Of a stretch of 64,000 bases of DNA, positions 39,245 to 47,309 are shown one piece after another (position 1 is the stretch's first letter; the number at the start of each line of letters is the position of its first letter). The stretch spans positions 310,001-374,000 of the forward strand of contig NZ_BAABHA010000010.1 in NCBI RefSeq assembly GCF_039541855.1. Direction: 5' to 3'. The position numbers were made by a program, and so were the translations under genes. The notes below the pieces were generated by a model that worked only from the letters and a program-made list of their open reading frames with translations, made no database searches and had not been told where the DNA came from. This stretch comes from Solirubrum koreensis. GTDB taxonomy: Bacteria > Bacteroidota > Bacteroidia > Cytophagales > Hymenobacteraceae.

Positions 39245-40954
39245 CTAAAACTGGTAACCCAAACCGGCCAGTACGTTTATGCCCTTCACGGGGTAGTTCA
39301 GGAAACGCTCGTACTTGCGGCCAAGCAAGTTATTGCCCAAAACAAAGAACGACAAGTTTTCCGAAAAGCGGTAGTCGGCCCGCAGGTTCAAGTCCACCAC
39401 GGCGTTGGTGGCGCGTAACTGTTCGCGGAATTGCGGCGTGGTGCTTCCCACGGGGTACCGCACCGAACCGTAGCTTGAGCTAAGCGTGTACAACTCACCA
39501 CCCAGCAACAACTTATCGTACATGTTGTACGAAGCAAAGAACACGCCCTGGAAGTTGGGCCGGTGAAACGGCTCGGCCAGGGTTTTCACGTTGTAGCCGT
39601 TGTAATCGAGCCGGGTGCCCACCCGCAATTTCTCGGCGGCGTTGTACACCAGCTCGCCGTGCACGTTCAGCAGCTGCGTCGACTTGGGGTCGTATACCAA
39701 TTCGTAGCGGGTGGTGTCGCGGCGCGAGAGGTTGTAGAAATACAGGTTGTCGTCGTTGCTGAGGGTAACCTTAACCGATGCCTGCAGATTGCGGACCGGT
39801 GCAGCGTTGAAACCGAAGAACACCGTGGGTCCCCGACGCGTGTCGGCCACTTGCTGGCGTTTGCCGAGCCACGCGTTTTCCTGGGTTAGATCGTAAAGCG
39901 TAACGCGCTGCAACCCGCCGCCGAGCCCGCCGAAGAGCACGAACTTGTCTTCGACCACGGTGTAGCCCAAGCGCACGGCCGGGAAAAAGTTTACCTGCCG
40001 GGCATTATTAATGGTGTCGCCGGTGTAACCAACGGTTCCTCCCACCGATACATCCAGGCGGGTACCCACTTTCTGCTCGTACGCCGCCGTGGCCTGGGCG
40101 AAGGGCCGGCTCAGGGAAAAGGCCGAATCTTTCTGGGAAATGAATGACAGGTCACCGTCGAAGCGCACGCGGCCCTTTTCGGTTACGTAGTACGCCGTAC
40201 GCAATTGCCCGTACACGTTCGATTCCTTGGCATCGAAGCGGTCTTGCCAGTTGCGGTAGCCGCCGGCAATGTCGTACTGAAATGCGGCATCCCGGTCGCG
40301 GTTGCGCAGGTACACTTGCCCGTCGACACGGTAAAATACCTGCTTGATGCTGTCGGGTTCGGGCGTGGGCTCCAGGTTCGGGTTATAGCCGTAAAAGTTG
40401 GCCCGGTCGCGGCCCAGGTTCAGGCGGGCTCCCAGGGTTAGCGGGCCGTTGTAACGCTCGCCCTGCAGCTGCAGATTGCTTTGCGCTACCGAGGAGTTCT
40501 TGCCATCCACCGGACCGCGGGCAGACGAAATATGGTTGAGGTCGAGCCCGTAGGCGTAATCGGCGTTTCGGGTGGTGTGCAGGTGGGCCTGCCCCAGCAA
40601 CGAAGCGTAGTTGCCCACGCCCAAGCGGGCGTAATTTCCCTGCAAGGGTGTCAGTTCCTCCTGCTTAATGGTCAGTACCCGAACCGATGGGTTCAGGTTC
40701 TGGCTCGGCAGGCGGAAATCAGGAAAGGTATAGCGCACCTGCCGGTCGGTTTTGGGTGCCGGGGCCAGCTGAATTTTCTCAAAGTTGCGCGCCGCCTCGG
40801 GGAGTTGGTTTTCGCGCTCTTTTACAATCTCAATTTCGGCCTCCTCGATTTTACCGCTGCGCGGCCGCGTGGGCTGGGCTTGCGCCAACGTCGGTACGAC
40901 AGCGGCGGTCAGGAAAGCGGCCAGAGTTATATGCCGATGGGAAGAATGGCTCAT
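39245..40954 (-). CDS. TonB-dependent-receptor-like outer-membrane barrel without plug
   Basis: 569 residues with a signal peptide (MSHSSHRHITLAAFLTAAVV to AQA). A 50-residue charged N-terminal part (EEAEIEIVKERENQLPEAAR) precedes a beta barrel that ends GINVLAGLGYQF. The strand pattern resembles the C-terminal barrel of TonB-dependent receptors (NLRADYRFSENLSFFVLGNN, LGRKYERFLNYPVKG), but I see no plug domain. In Bacteroidota this family occurs beside large TPR proteins and ExbBD-TonB, as it does here. It probably interacts with the TonB and TPR proteins of the cluster, but its cargo or structural role is unknown. Confidence 0.75.
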   Translation of the reverse strand: MSHSSHRHITLAAFLTAAVVPTLAQAQPTRPRSGKIEEAEIEIVKERENQLPEAARNFEKIQLAPAPKTDRQVRYTFPDFRLPSQNLNPSVRVLTIKQEELTPLQGNYARLGVGNYASLLGQAHLHTTRNADYAYGLDLNHISSARGPVDGKNSSVAQSNLQLQGERYNGPLTLGARLNLGRDRANFYGYNPNLEPTPEPDSIKQVFYRVDGQVYLRNRDRDAAFQYDIAGGYRNWQDRFDAKESNVYGQLRTAYYVTEKGRVRFDGDLSFISQKDSAFSLSRPFAQATAAYEQKVGTRLDVSVGGTVGYTGDTINNARQVNFFPAVRLGYTVVEDKFVLFGGLGGGLQRVTLYDLTQENAWLGKRQQVADTRRGPTVFFGFNAAPVRNLQASVKVTLSNDDNLYFYNLSRRDTTRYELVYDPKSTQLLNVHGELVYNAAEKLRVGTRLDYNGYNVKTLAEPFHRPNFQGVFFASYNMYDKLLLGGELYTLSSSYGSVRYPVGSTTPQFREQLRATNAVVDLNLRADYRFSENLSFFVLGNNLLGRKYERFLNYPVKGINVLAGLGYQF

Positions 40955-41066
40955 TCAGGAACGTAGGTCTGCGGTTTCGAAACTGGCGGCTTGTGCTTTT
41001 TGCACCCGGCCGCCAGTCCCACTACCCGGCTGTTCAACGACTAATTTGATAGGAAACCGGCGGTTT

Positions 41067-44000
41067 TTACTCTTCGTCTTCCGTGTTCGTCGGCGTAGGA
41101 GCCGGCGAGTCGGTAGTGGTGGAGTCGGACTGCGGCTGCAAGGAATTGCGAGTGGCAGAGCGGCGGCCGGTAGTGGCGGGTTTGGGGGTGGCACCCGGTT
41201 TGGCTGCCCCCGCTTTAGGCGTACCAGTAGCTGGGGTGGCGGCCCCTCCTTTCGGAGCACCGGCCGGGTTGGCAGCATCCAGCGCGGCCAGCTTCTGTTT
41301 GGCCGCTTCCAGCACTTCAGCTACCGGAAACTTATTATCGATGATGGAGCTGAGCGTGGCGCGGGCCTGGAAGGTTTCCCCTTGAGCCACGTAAATGTCG
41401 GAAATCAGCAAGAAGGCTTTACCCAGCCACAAATCGTACTGGTTGAAGCTGGAGTTTAGCTTGAAAGCCGCGTCCAGCGCCGCTTCGTTTTTCTTCTGCT
41501 GAAACAGCACCTCCGCCAGCGTATACTGCGCTTCGGCACCGTTTACATCCACGGTTTTAGCGGCGGTGGTCAGCTCGGTTACCGCGGCATCTAGTTCGCC
41601 GGCTTTGTAGCTGGCTTTGCCGGTGTAGAGCTGCGCGGCGCTGGTAATGGCAGGCGTCGCACTGCCTTCGGCCAGTAATTCGGCGGCCACGCGCTTGGTG
41701 CCCGCATAGTCGGCGGCTTCAAACAGGCTGCGCATCAGGCCCAGACCGGCATTTGCCCGGTCGCGGCGGTTGCTGGTGGTTTCGCGCAAACGCGTGTAGA
41801 AACGGGCGGCCTCGCCGTAGTTCTTGTTCTCGAACTCCAGTTCGGCCACGCGGCCCACGGCGCGAATCACGTTTTCGCTTTTGCCCTCTTCCACCACAGC
41901 CCGCAGACGCGGCAGGGCCTCGGCCTTTTTACCGGTTTTCAGGTACGAGTCGGCTAGGAAGTAGCGCGCATCAGCAGCCAGTACCGTTTGGCTGTATTGC
42001 TTCAGGTACGCTTCGAGGCGCGGAATAGCTTGGGCGTATTTCTCAGCCGTGTACAGCGACTTGGCCGCCTCGAACTCCACGCTTTCCACGGCTTTGTCGT
42101 TCGGGTTAACCTGCTTGTACTGCGCCAAGGCCTGGTCGAAGTCCTCGGTGCGGCCTAGGGCCGACAAACTCTCTTGCAAGCTCAGAATAGCGCTGGAAGC
42201 CGATTTCGTGCGCGGGAACTGCGCCAGCACCTGCCGGAAATCGGTTACGGCTTTCTCGTGCTGTTGCAGGTTTTGGTAGGCAATGCCACGCTTGAGCAAA
42301 GCCTGCGGTACCAACGGGGAGTTGGGTCGGCGCTCAATCAGGCGCGAGAAGCCTTCCACAGCCGGTTGGAAATTGCCGCCTTCGTAATCAAGCTGGGCCT
42401 GCTGGTATACCGCGTCGTCGGCGTAACGCGAGTTGGGCGAGGTGCGCAACAGCGTCTGCAGCGTTTTGGCGGCGTCGTCTTTGCGGCCCATCAGACTTAG
42501 CGCCAGGCTTTTTTGGTAGTACGCAAAGTCTTTGTCGGCCGCATTGGCCTGAATGACTTTGTCGTACAGCTCAATGGCCTGGGTATAGCTTTTGGCCACG
42601 TAGTACGTGTCGGCGAGGCGCAGCGTCACGTCATAGTAGTTCGGGTCGGAAGCCGGCTTGGCTTCTTTGTCACTCAGGAAAGCCTGGAAATACGGCCGGG
42701 CCTGGGCGTACTGCTTGTTGTTATAATACGCATAACCAAGGCCGTAACGGGCTTTTTGGTCGAAATCGGTTTGGGCCGCAGATCCGCTGCGGGTGGTGCT
42801 CAACGCAGCGTTGTAAGCCCGAATAGCCGGCTCGTACTGCAGGCCCACCGAGTAAATCTCACCTTGCAGTACCTGTGCAGCTGCGCGTAGGGCATCGTCC
42901 TGCTGCACCCGCAACGACTTCTCGACCAGCGGCAGCGCTTCGCCGTACTTGCCGTTGTTGTAGAGCGTGGCCGCCTGGTAGTAGGCCACGCGCTGGTAAG
43001 TAGCGTTTAGCTTAGCCGTACGGTCGTCCAAGCCTTCGAGGTAGCGCAGGGCCCGGGCGTAATCGTTGCTGCCCAGGTAAGCATCCGACAGCAGGTCGTC
43101 GGCAATGGCGCGGTTCTTTGAGCGCGGGTACTTCTTTCCGAATTCCTCCAACGCGTCGATGGCATCGGGCGTGTTGCCCAGCTCGTAGCTTACCTGCGCG
43201 TACTTCAGCTGAGCGTTTTCGGCCACCAGCTTGTCGAACGGCGCCCGGCGGGCAGCATCAAACGAGGTTAGGGCCAATTGCTTGGAGTTGTTTTGCAGGT
43301 AGCTCAGTCCAAGGTGGTAGGCCGCGTTTTGGCCAAGCGAGTCACGCTGGGCCGCCACACCTTTCAGGCTGTTGATAGCGCCTTTGAAGTCGCCTTGCTT
43401 GAAGTTCGCGTAACCGATTTTGTACTGCACCATCGGCTCGATTTTCTTGCGGCCGGCGGCGTATTTATCGAAGTACTCGGCGGCTTTGGCAAAATCCTGC
43501 TTCTGGTAGAACGCGTCGCCTACTAACAGCTGAATTTCGTCGGCGCCCTGGGGCGGCGGGGTTTGCGCCAGCGCCTTGGTACCGTAGTCGATGAGCCCGT
43601 CGAGGTTGCCCTCTTTGTAGAAAATCTGGCTCATGATGGCCGGTACTACGGGCCGGTAAGCGTCGTTCTGCTCGGCGGTGGCCAGGTCCTGGCGCGCTGC
43701 GGCGTAGTTACCGGCTTTAAAGGCGAGGTAGCCCGCGTAGTAGCTGCTGGCGTAGCGGTACTGGTGGTTGCCTTGCTTGTTGCGGTCGAAAATCAGCTTG
43801 GCTTTTTCAAAATCCTTCAGGGCGAAGTAGCTGTAAGCCAGCTTGAATTCCGACTCGGCCCGCTGCTCGTTGCCGAGGTTATCGGGCGCCACGCGCTGCA
43901 GGTATTCGGCGGCGCGCTTGTAGTCCTTCTTGTCGAAGTACGTGCGGCCCAGCTCGAAGTACGCCGACGCGGCCCGGGGGTGCGCGGGGTTGTTATCGGC

Positions 44001-44297
44001 GAAGGCCAGAATGCGGCTTTCCGCATCGGGGTGAAACAGGTACAAGCCGCTAACGGCGTAGTAGTACTCGGCGTCTACGGTTCGGTCGCGCAGGTCGCCG
44101 CTGCGGCGCTGGGTTTGCTCCAGGTACTGCTGAAAGGCAGCTTGGGCGGCCCCGTACTGGGCGCGGTCGAAGAGTTCGAGGCCTTCGAAGAATGGGCGTT
44201 CTTCGTTAGTGAATTTCTGGGTATGCTGGGCTTGCGCGGCCAGCGGCGTCGCGGCACTGAGCGAGGCAGCCAGCGCCAGGCGAGAGAGAAGCTTCAT
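41067..44297 (-). CDS. Large secreted tetratricopeptide-repeat protein
   Basis: 1076 residues from ATG 44297 (MKLLSRLALAASLSAATPLA, signal peptide ending AQAQ). Nearly the whole mature chain is TPR-like, roughly twenty repeats, e.g. ASAYFELGRTYFDKKDYKRA, AEYFDKYAAGRKKIEPMVQY and PQALLKRGIAYQNLQQHEKA. The last 85 or so residues are a low-complexity Ala/Pro/Gly/Lys/Thr tail ending in acidic residues. It probably works as a periplasmic or outer-membrane scaffold. It is the first gene of the TPR - barrel - SPOR - exbBD - tonB run, 112 bases before the barrel gene. Confidence 0.85.
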   Translation of the reverse strand: MKLLSRLALAASLSAATPLAAQAQHTQKFTNEERPFFEGLELFDRAQYGAAQAAFQQYLEQTQRRSGDLRDRTVDAEYYYAVSGLYLFHPDAESRILAFADNNPAHPRAASAYFELGRTYFDKKDYKRAAEYLQRVAPDNLGNEQRAESEFKLAYSYFALKDFEKAKLIFDRNKQGNHQYRYASSYYAGYLAFKAGNYAAARQDLATAEQNDAYRPVVPAIMSQIFYKEGNLDGLIDYGTKALAQTPPPQGADEIQLLVGDAFYQKQDFAKAAEYFDKYAAGRKKIEPMVQYKIGYANFKQGDFKGAINSLKGVAAQRDSLGQNAAYHLGLSYLQNNSKQLALTSFDAARRAPFDKLVAENAQLKYAQVSYELGNTPDAIDALEEFGKKYPRSKNRAIADDLLSDAYLGSNDYARALRYLEGLDDRTAKLNATYQRVAYYQAATLYNNGKYGEALPLVEKSLRVQQDDALRAAAQVLQGEIYSVGLQYEPAIRAYNAALSTTRSGSAAQTDFDQKARYGLGYAYYNNKQYAQARPYFQAFLSDKEAKPASDPNYYDVTLRLADTYYVAKSYTQAIELYDKVIQANAADKDFAYYQKSLALSLMGRKDDAAKTLQTLLRTSPNSRYADDAVYQQAQLDYEGGNFQPAVEGFSRLIERRPNSPLVPQALLKRGIAYQNLQQHEKAVTDFRQVLAQFPRTKSASSAILSLQESLSALGRTEDFDQALAQYKQVNPNDKAVESVEFEAAKSLYTAEKYAQAIPRLEAYLKQYSQTVLAADARYFLADSYLKTGKKAEALPRLRAVVEEGKSENVIRAVGRVAELEFENKNYGEAARFYTRLRETTSNRRDRANAGLGLMRSLFEAADYAGTKRVAAELLAEGSATPAITSAAQLYTGKASYKAGELDAAVTELTTAAKTVDVNGAEAQYTLAEVLFQQKKNEAALDAAFKLNSSFNQYDLWLGKAFLLISDIYVAQGETFQARATLSSIIDNKFPVAEVLEAAKQKLAALDAANPAGAPKGGAATPATGTPKAGAAKPGATPKPATTGRRSATRNSLQPQSDSTTTDSPAPTPTNTEDEE

Positions 44298-44469
44298 TTG
44301 CGGAGCGTTGCGGGAGGAAGGGCCCCGTCGGCCCGGGATGTTCAAAAGTAGGGAAAAATGGCCGCGGGTTGCGCCTATTCCCTTTCCTTCAACGTGGATT
44401 CAGCCGAATATGGTATTCCGGCCGGCGGCCTTCGTTTAAAGCAAGCCAGGACTCGCGGCTCCAATACGC

Positions 44470-44511
44470 AAAACCGGCTGCCGGGGCTACATAGCGCCAG
44501 CAGCCGGTTTT
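44470..44511 (-). terminator. Intrinsic terminator of the second TA operon
   Basis: AAAACCGGCTGC (44470-44481) pairs with GCAGCCGGTTTT (44500-44511), with further pairing inside the loop. It lies 5 bases after the RES toxin stop. Confidence 0.78.
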
Positions 44512-44516
44512 GCTAC

Positions 44517-44975
44517 TCACAGGTCCGTAGCCTTAATACGCGCATCGAAGCTGAACTCCTCCCGCCCTAGTATTTGAATGCGGCTGAAATCGGGGTGGCG
44601 ACTGTGCAGGATAAAGTTGCTTTCCTGCGGCACAATGGACGACGGCACCCGCAGCACGGCTGAGCGGCGCGCTTCGTACCAGGCGCTGCCCAAAGGCTGG
44701 CACACGGCGTAGCGGCTGGCTTTTTCCCAGCCCGGCGGCAAATCCGCCGGGTTGATTTCTTCCACCAGCAGGTCGTCGGGCACGTCTATCACCAGCACCC
44801 GAAACTGCTCGTTCAGGCCTTCGCCGCTGCGGTGCACCACGTTTTCGAGGCAAGCCAGGGCCCGGCTGGCAGCGGTGTAAATCACGAACTGGTCTTTGAA
44901 ATTCCAGCGCGCCCGGTAGCCCGAGGCAAACAGCCCGTCGGCGTACTTAGCCAGGCAAATGCGGTATACCAGCAC
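44517..44975 (-). CDS. RES-domain toxin, intact
   Basis: 152 residues. RES toxins degrade NAD+ by phosphorolysis and stop growth when free of antitoxin. The active-site Arg lies in LVYRICLAKYAD. The following Tyr/Glu motif is in FVIYTAASRALACLENVVH, and the Ser region is LRVPSSIVPQESNFILHSRHPDF near the C terminus, shown here in part (VPSSIVPQESNFILHSRHPD). The order of motifs and total length are normal, unlike the broken copy at 1.5 kb. The antitoxin gene ends 3 bases upstream. A terminator follows directly. Confidence 0.9.
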   Translation of the reverse strand: MLVYRICLAKYADGLFASGYRARWNFKDQFVIYTAASRALACLENVVHRSGEGLNEQFRVLVIDVPDDLLVEEINPADLPPGWEKASRYAVCQPLGSAWYEARRSAVLRVPSSIVPQESNFILHSRHPDFSRIQILGREEFSFDARIKATDL

Positions 44976-44978
44976 GGG

Positions 44979-45440
44979 CTACGACAAGTCGCCGTGGGCA
45001 ATGCGCTGCAATTCCTCGGCCACCAGATCTATGCCGCCGGAAGTTTCGAGCAAACGCAGGGGCACTTCCTGGTCGAGGCCGTGGGCGGGCTTATCCAGCC
45101 AGCGCAGAAAAGCGGCCGCTTCGCCGAACACCTCTACGCCCAGGTTGTAGAGGGCAATAATCTTGAGGGTCTTTTCGCTGCTGGCGGCGCTCAGCGGCTT
45201 TTTCTCCTGCGAGTAGCTGCGCAGCGTCTTCGTCGACAGCTCGTAGATGGCCTCCAGCTCGTGGGCCTGCAGCTGGTAGGCCTCGGCTACCTCGAAAGCC
45301 GTGGCAGCCGGCACGCCTTTGCGCGCCTCCAGCACCAAGGCAAACGAATCTTTGCCGGTGCGGCCCCAAGCCGCCCATTTCTTGCGCAGCCCCACGGGCA
45401 AGGCCGTATCTGCTTTGGGTTTGATGCTGGTAGTTGCCAT
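44979..45440 (-). CDS. Type II antitoxin, Xre/ParS family (DUF2384)
   Basis: 153 residues. The N-terminal helix-turn-helix region (about 20-85) has KKWAAWGRTGKDSFALVLEA and ELEAIYELSTKTLRSYSQEK. The C-terminal toxin-binding MbcA/ParS domain (about 95-150) has FGEAAAFLRWLDKPAHGLDQ and PLRLLETSGGIDLVAEELQR. It neutralises the RES toxin encoded 3 bases downstream. It belongs to a different branch from the antitoxin at 1.06 kb: the two share motif order but little sequence. An AT-rich dyad upstream is a likely operator. Confidence 0.9.
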   Translation of the reverse strand: MATTSIKPKADTALPVGLRKKWAAWGRTGKDSFALVLEARKGVPAATAFEVAEAYQLQAHELEAIYELSTKTLRSYSQEKKPLSAASSEKTLKIIALYNLGVEVFGEAAAFLRWLDKPAHGLDQEVPLRLLETSGGIDLVAEELQRIAHGDLS

Positions 45441-45472
45441 GGTACTCTGAGGAATGCAGCCGAAACTTAGGG

Positions 45473-45501
45473 AAATTTTTCTCTTTAACGTGGAAAAATT
45501 T
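45473..45501 (-). promoter_or_regulatory. AT-rich dyad upstream of the second TA pair
   Basis: AAATTTTTC (45473-45481) and GAAAAATTT (45493-45501) are perfect inverted half-sites whose centres are 20 bases apart, two helical turns. They begin 33 bases before the antitoxin start. Position and symmetry suit an antitoxin operator; this is inference. Confidence 0.45.
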
Positions 45502-45516
45502 CTTTTAGGTTCATTC

Positions 45517-46071
45517 TTATATCAAGGAAGTCCGTTCAGGATTTAAATAGTCCAGACTTCTGACTTCAAACAGGTCCTCTAAAGCCTCCCATCCTTTTTG
45601 GATCTTATAATCACGCTCCGCTTCCGTAATCGGAATGAGCCAGTAGTGCATTAAAGAGTCATTCCCGACCTCAAACTGCTGTAAATCTTCTTAATCCAGA
45701 TACGGCCAAGAAATAAACCCATGGTCACACACCGAAGAATCCATCCAAGCCTGTCCAAAATTCACGGTGTGGTTCAACCCTAGCTCAGCAACATTGCGGT
45801 GGAAAGAAGCTGCTGCAACCAGGAGTTCCACTAGGTCAATGCTTTCCTTTGAAGAGAAAAGGTGCAGTTCAAACAATTCCCCCGCCATGCCCAAGGTCAT
45901 GCCTAGAGTTGAGTAAATCCAAAAGCTGTGAGTGCCTCCTGGCTCAAACTCAAGGACTCTAAAATCGGGATGTAGCTTTTCCGTTGGCCCAAGCTCCCAT
46001 TTTATCCTGCGGCTTTGGGTTTGCCACACCGACTCAAGATGGCATTGTAGAGCGTCGAGGTTGTATTCCAT
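45517..46071 (-). pseudogene. SUFU-family protein interrupted by an in-frame stop
   Basis: The frame from ATG 46071 (MEYNLDALQCHLESVWQTQS) gives 126 residues and stops at TAA 45691-45693 right after FISWPYLD. The same frame continues without a break for 57 more codons (EDLQQFEVGNDSLMHYWLIP, then ITEAERDYKIQKGWEALEDL) to a TAA at 45517-45519. This tail is the conserved C-terminal part of suppressor-of-fused (SUFU) proteins, with the WLIPIT.xE...K...G.EAL motif. So a single nonsense change has split a protein of about 183 residues. Bacterial SUFU proteins often serve as immunity proteins for secreted polymorphic toxins. No toxin gene is nearby. Base composition is lower in GC than in the flanking core genes. 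Confidence 0.8.
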
Positions 46072-46085
46072 TTCGCTCCTGTCAC

Positions 46086-47141
46086 TTACCCCAGCACCGC
46101 CGCCACCGGCACTTGCGGGTGCAGAATCATGAACACCAGCTCCTGCAGAATATCACCGTCGGCCATGGAGCCGCTTTCCACGCCCTTGCTTTGCAAATCG
46201 GCGCGGCGGATGAGGCGAATGATGTCGCGGGTGCGTTGGTAGTTGAATACCTTTTGGGCCTGCTGGTATTCCTTCTGGGCAAAGGCGTGGGCAATGCCGA
46301 GGCGCTTCCAGTCGGCGGCCGTGGGGTTGGGCAGCGTATGCAACTGCAGCAGCCGCAGGAAGAAGTTAAAGAGCAACGTGAGGTTGGGAATAAGCGGGTT
46401 ATCCTTAGGGTTGGCCGCGAAGTGCTGCACGATGCGGTTAGCCTTCAGAATATCACGCGTTACCAGGGCCTTCTGCAGCTCGAAGATGTTGTAGTCTTTG
46501 CTGATGCCCACCAAACGCTGCACTGTGGCCGCATCAATGGGCTCACCCGGCTTCAGGTTCAGCTCAATCTTCTGGATTTCGCCCAACAATCGGCCCAGGT
46601 CCGGCCCGATGTATTCGCTCAGCAGTTGCACGGCATCGTCGTGAATGGGCCGCTGGCGCTGCTTCATGGTGGCCTGCAGCCACTGCGGCACCTGGTAGTC
46701 GCGCAGTTTATCAGACGTAAGCAGCACCGCATGTTCGGCTATCAGCTTGCCAAGCTTTTTGCGGCCGTCGAGGGTTTTGTGCTTGTAGCCGAACACCAGC
46801 ACCGTGCTCGGCAGCGGGTTTTTCAGGTAAGCTTCCAGCTGAGTGGCGCCGCTTTCGGAGTCGAGGCCGGGTAGATTCTGGGCTTCCTTTACAATGACCA
46901 CCGTGCGCTCGGCCATCATGGGAAAGCGGCGGGCCTGGCCCAGCACGGTGGGCACGTCGGTGTCTTTGCCGTACAGCACCACCTGGTTAAAACCTTTGTC
47001 GGCTTCGCTGAGCACGTTTTTCTCGATGAAGTCGGAGGCTAAATCGATATAATACGGCTCCTCCCCTTGCAGAAAATACACCGGCGCAAACTGCCGTTTC
47101 TGCAGTTGCTGCATGAGTTGGTCGGCTGAAAGAGCAGGCAT
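46086..47141 (-). CDS. holA: DNA polymerase III delta subunit
   Basis: 351 residues from ATG 47141 (MPALSADQLMQQLQKRQFAP); the longer frame crosses the leader repeats. Delta opens the sliding clamp as part of the clamp loader. The N terminus has VYFLQGEEPYYIDLASDFIE (the Walker-like region is degenerate as usual), then FPMMAERTVVIVKEAQNLPG. Later parts are VFGYKHKTLDGRKKLGKL and the helical domain with IGPDLGRLLGEIQKIELNL and LTLLFNFFLRLLQL. It is divergent from tyrS with overlapping promoters. Confidence 0.92.
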   Translation of the reverse strand: MPALSADQLMQQLQKRQFAPVYFLQGEEPYYIDLASDFIEKNVLSEADKGFNQVVLYGKDTDVPTVLGQARRFPMMAERTVVIVKEAQNLPGLDSESGATQLEAYLKNPLPSTVLVFGYKHKTLDGRKKLGKLIAEHAVLLTSDKLRDYQVPQWLQATMKQRQRPIHDDAVQLLSEYIGPDLGRLLGEIQKIELNLKPGEPIDAATVQRLVGISKDYNIFELQKALVTRDILKANRIVQHFAANPKDNPLIPNLTLLFNFFLRLLQLHTLPNPTAADWKRLGIAHAFAQKEYQQAQKVFNYQRTRDIIRLIRRADLQSKGVESGSMADGDILQELVFMILHPQVPVAAVLG

Positions 47142-47148
47142 AATCGGA

Positions 47149-47175
47149 GTTGTCAGTTGGGAGTTATCAGTTGCC
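47149..47175 (-). repeat. CAACTGA word repeat in the holA leader
   Basis: On the minus strand the leader reads CAACTGATAACTCC then CAACTGACAACTCC, the second beginning 18 bases before the holA ATG. Same word and orientation as before tyrS and hisIE. Confidence 0.6.
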
Positions 47176-47216
47176 AGGGCGCGCAACAGCGGATAACGCC
47201 CTACTCAACTTCCGCG

Positions 47217-47244
47217 CAAAGGTACCGCCCTGCCCTTACCTTTG
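47217..47244. promoter_or_regulatory. Back-to-back -7 boxes for holA and tyrS
   Basis: TACCTTTG occurs on the minus strand at 47224-47217 (holA) and on the plus strand at 47237-47244 (tyrS), 12 bases apart. Each promoter's -33 region therefore overlaps the other's core, so the two should compete for polymerase. Confidence 0.65.
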
Positions 47245-47274
47245 CGCCTCCAGTGCATCGGTTTTGCCCATTGG

Positions 47275-47309
47275 CTACTGACAACTGACAACCCGCAACT
47301 GACAACTGA
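47275..47309 (+). repeat. CAACTGA word repeat in the tyrS leader
   Basis: CTGACAACTGACAACC and CAACTGACAACTGA run right up to the tyrS ATG at 47310. In sense orientation it is the same word as in the holA leader, so the two leaders are inverted copies of each other around the shared promoter. Confidence 0.65.
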
